NCBI RefSeq assembly: GCF_015711605.1
Contig: NZ_JABTEZ010000002.1
Coordinates: 1,612,001 to 1,676,000, forward strand
Direction: 5' to 3'
Length of the DNA stretch: 64,000 bases
DNA from: Planomonospora sp. ID67723
Lineage (GTDB): Bacteria > Actinomycetota > Actinomycetes > Streptosporangiales > Streptosporangiaceae
Positions 62,223 to 64,000 of the stretch are shown piece after piece. The position numbers and the translations under genes were made by a program. The notes under the pieces were generated by a model, which made no database searches, had not been told where the DNA came from, and worked only from the letters and a program-made list of their open reading frames with translations. The first letter of the stretch is position 1. Every line of letters begins with the position of its first letter.

Positions 62223-62849
62223 GTGAAGACGGACCCCAAGCCCTCGCCGGTGCGTGAGCGCCTGCTGGCCACCGCCGACGCGCTGTTCTACGCCGAAGGC
62301 ATCCGGGCGGTCGGCATCGACCGGGTGATCAACGACAGCCAGGTCTCCCGCTCCACCATGTACGTGCACTTCCGTACCAAAGAAGACCTGGTCGCCGCCT
62401 ACCTGCGCCGCCGTACCGACACCTGGCGCGCCCACGTCGAGGCCCAGGTGCACGCCCGCGCCGACGACCCGGCCGGACGGGTGCTGGCGCTCTTCGACGT
62501 CTTCCACGAGCAGCTGTCGGACCCGGCCTACCGCGGCTGCCCGTTCGTCAACGCCGCCGCCGAATACCCCCGCCATGAGGGTATCCAGGCCGTCATCGCC
62601 TACCACCGGCAATGGCTGCCGGACCTGTTCGGCCGGCTGCTGGAACCACCGCCGGCCGACGACGCCCTGATCGCGGCCCTGGTGCAGCTGTGCGACGGCG
62701 CCATCACCACCGCTCACCTGGACCGCGACACCCGCGCCGCCGCGACCGCGCGCTCGACCGCGGCCCTCCTGCTCACCGCCCACGGCCAGGGATCCGCCGG
62801 CGACGGCGGAAAAGGGGCGCCAGCCCGTGGCGGCCTGCCGGGCGGCTGA
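62223..62849 (+). CDS. TetR-family regulator
   Basis: 208 residues. HTH VRERLLATADALFYAEGIRA, VGIDRVINDSQVSRSTMYVH, FRTKEDLVAAYL; C-terminal domain with YRGCPFVNAAAEYPRHEGIQ, as in the TetR_C_33-like group beside AhpD-type genes. GTG at 62223 is preferred over an upstream frame extension to 62187, which runs into the operator. Regulates the divergent CMD gene. Confidence 0.9.
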   Translation: MKTDPKPSPVRERLLATADALFYAEGIRAVGIDRVINDSQVSRSTMYVHFRTKEDLVAAYLRRRTDTWRAHVEAQVHARADDPAGRVLALFDVFHEQLSDPAYRGCPFVNAAAEYPRHEGIQAVIAYHRQWLPDLFGRLLEPPPADDALIAALVQLCDGAITTAHLDRDTRAAATARSTAALLLTAHGQGSAGDGGKGAPARGGLPGG

Positions 62850-62894
62850 GGCCTCGACGCGGGCCCGGGCCGACCGTACCCGGAAGAACCCTCG

Positions 62895-63125
62895 TTGGTC
62901 ATCGCCTGGCGGTCGTCGCCGCGCACCGGGCAAGACACCGACACCTACGAGGACGCATGGTGGTCGGTCGAGCCTCCGCCGTCATGCGCCGAAGACACGG
63001 CGCCGCCGCGGTTGCCGGAGCCGGTGATCGCCCTCCTGCAGGACCTGTCAGATCAGGACCGGCGAGCCCTCGCCGAACTGATCAACCAATTCGCGCAGGA
63101 GGAAACGACCCAGAGCGGCATCTGA
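62895..63125 (+). CDS. Small hypothetical protein
   Basis: 76 residues, not recognised. The C-terminal half (PVIALLQDLSDQDRRALAEL) is a plausible helix; the N-terminal half is low-complexity. TTG at 62895 is the start of the frame. It lies 45 bases after the TetR gene. Coding is only moderately supported. Confidence 0.4.
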   Translation: MVIAWRSSPRTGQDTDTYEDAWWSVEPPPSCAEDTAPPRLPEPVIALLQDLSDQDRRALAELINQFAQEETTQSGI

Positions 63126-63192
63126 CGGCCTGGGAAACGCCCGAGACTCTGGGACTCCTGGTTTCCAGGGATTCGGCTGGCGCAGAGCGATG

Positions 63193-63334
63193 AGGATCTG
63201 CTCAGTGGGTGCGTACGGCGGGCCTCGATGCCGAGCTGGTTGATCCAGACGACTGGCGCCATCGTTGTCGTGCCGGCGTGGACCTGCTTTGCCGGACGCC
63301 GACAGCCGAGGGCGCCTATGTCAGTGCATCCTAG
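63193..63334 (+). pseudogene. Short coding remnant
   Basis: One frame reads GLDAELVDPDDWRHRCRAGV then DLLCRTPTAEGAYVSAS and stop, with good codon use but no start; it looks like the end of a lost gene. The family is unknown. Confidence 0.3.
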
Positions 63335-63873
63335 GGTTTCGTGTCAGGCAGGGCTGCGTACCACGTGCCGTCATGTTCCGGTCCGGGCAGCCACGCCGGA
63401 GAATCGGCCAAGCCGAGCGCCTCCTCAGCCCACGCCAGCATGTACGCGTTCGTGCCCGCACTCGGCCGGGGCGCCCGGACGACCCCACCGAGCAGGATCC
63501 AACCGCGGTCGGAGAAGAGAGCATACTGCTGAATGAGCAGGTCGCTGGTGGTGTGCCAGCAGTCCTCTTCGATTTCCGTCCAGGGCAGCAGTCGCGTCCG
63601 CAGCAGGCTGGTGGCCCAAGCCTTCGCATGGTGAGTGCTCAGCGTGCGTGGAGCACGGCCGAGGAGGGTGCCCGCAATCATGGTCTCTCGGCCAAACCGC
63701 ACGGCCTGACGGTCCGTGCCCGAAGGAACGGTCGGCTCTCTGACAGGTGAGAAACCGGAGATCTGCGTGTCGGCATGTCGGATGTCTGCCACGGAGGTCA
63801 AGCCCTGAGCGCGAGCCGCCGAGATGACGGAGACTTGGGTGGCGGCCATGCGGGGATCATTACCAGAGATCAC
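63331..63873 (-). CDS. Hypothetical protein
   Basis: 180 residues, not recognised. No signal peptide or membrane helix. Contains REPTVPSGTDRQAVRFGRET, ALFSDRGWILLGGVVRAPRP and AWLPGPEHDGTWYAALPD; Trp-rich. Lower third-position GC than the neighbours suggests acquired DNA. ATG at 63873; no strong ribosome site. The last 127 bases of the window after it show no gene. Confidence 0.6.
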   Translation of the reverse strand: MISGNDPRMAATQVSVISAARAQGLTSVADIRHADTQISGFSPVREPTVPSGTDRQAVRFGRETMIAGTLLGRAPRTLSTHHAKAWATSLLRTRLLPWTEIEEDCWHTTSDLLIQQYALFSDRGWILLGGVVRAPRPSAGTNAYMLAWAEEALGLADSPAWLPGPEHDGTWYAALPDTKP

Positions 63874-64000
63874 GCCCCCAGGATAACGACGCGCTGTTCT
63901 CGGGATTGCGGAACCGGCGGACAGCCGTTCCAGCCGTATTCCGGTGGCACCCCCGAGCTCATGCGCCCGGCGCCGCGCTGACCCCGAACGTCCCTATCGG

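Overview
The window is very GC-rich, with G/C-heavy third codon positions, many GTG starts, GTGA/ATGA gene overlaps, and large regulator families (TetR, IclR, LacI, ArsR, Rrf2, PadR). Together with a decayed DUF2637 (SpdB-like) transfer gene, this points to a filamentous actinomycete. A Streptosporangiales-type genome would fit, but that is a guess. No rRNA, tRNA or CRISPR array was seen.

Layout. (1) 1-12 kb: an acyl-CoA dehydrogenase gene followed by a foreign island. The island holds a 1045-aa protein with a putative Mrr-like nuclease domain and helical repeats, an IS21-family element that cuts a DUF3644 gene, an XRE regulator, a DUF5131 (three-Cys, phage Gp37/Gp68-like) gene converging on its partner tcmP, and a multiply frameshifted DUF2637 gene. 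A second copy of the acyl-CoA dehydrogenase 3' end lies at 11.9 kb, identical over 25 residues and differing only at synonymous sites. I read this as the scar of an element that used that gene's 3' end as its target. (2) 12-17 kb: two divergent, soluble, multi-sensor histidine kinases with no response regulator beside them. (3) 16.8-20.6 kb: a zone of decayed genes (SDR with a frameshift, regulator stub, membrane-protein remnant) and a flavoprotein. (4) 20.7-28.6 kb: copper/zinc handling, with PepSY protein, PCu(A)C chaperone, DyP peroxidase, broken CopC, His-rich CDF exporter and a CzrA-type ArsR sensor with a perfect operator. (5) 28.6-35.7 kb: Rrf2 and a sulfate ABC transporter (cysA-cysW-cysT-binding protein) next to a split chrB pair and chrA. 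A truncated chrB start and a similar palindrome lie at the other end. (6) 35.7-42 kb: TetR with a MacB/FtsX-type exporter around a 37-bp palindrome, a STAS protein, a winged-helix protein and a hypothetical gene. (7) 42.4-57.8 kb: a catabolic region with an MFS transporter, two IclR, one PadR and one LacI regulator, an SDR-CMD-FAH-FAH-SDR operon, an amidohydrolase/esterase pair, and a GH78 rhamnosidase with an esterase. (8) 57.9-64 kb: TetR/quinone oxidoreductase, two mirrored TetR-CMD modules and hypothetical genes.

The modules are mostly self-contained and locally regulated. Good inverted repeats sit in front of many of them, and strong hairpins separate several of the convergent ones. Chromate export beside sulfate uptake makes sense because chromate enters cells as a sulfate analogue. 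The most unusual part is the 1.2-12 kb island, which resembles a defence or accessory island with conjugative-element remains.
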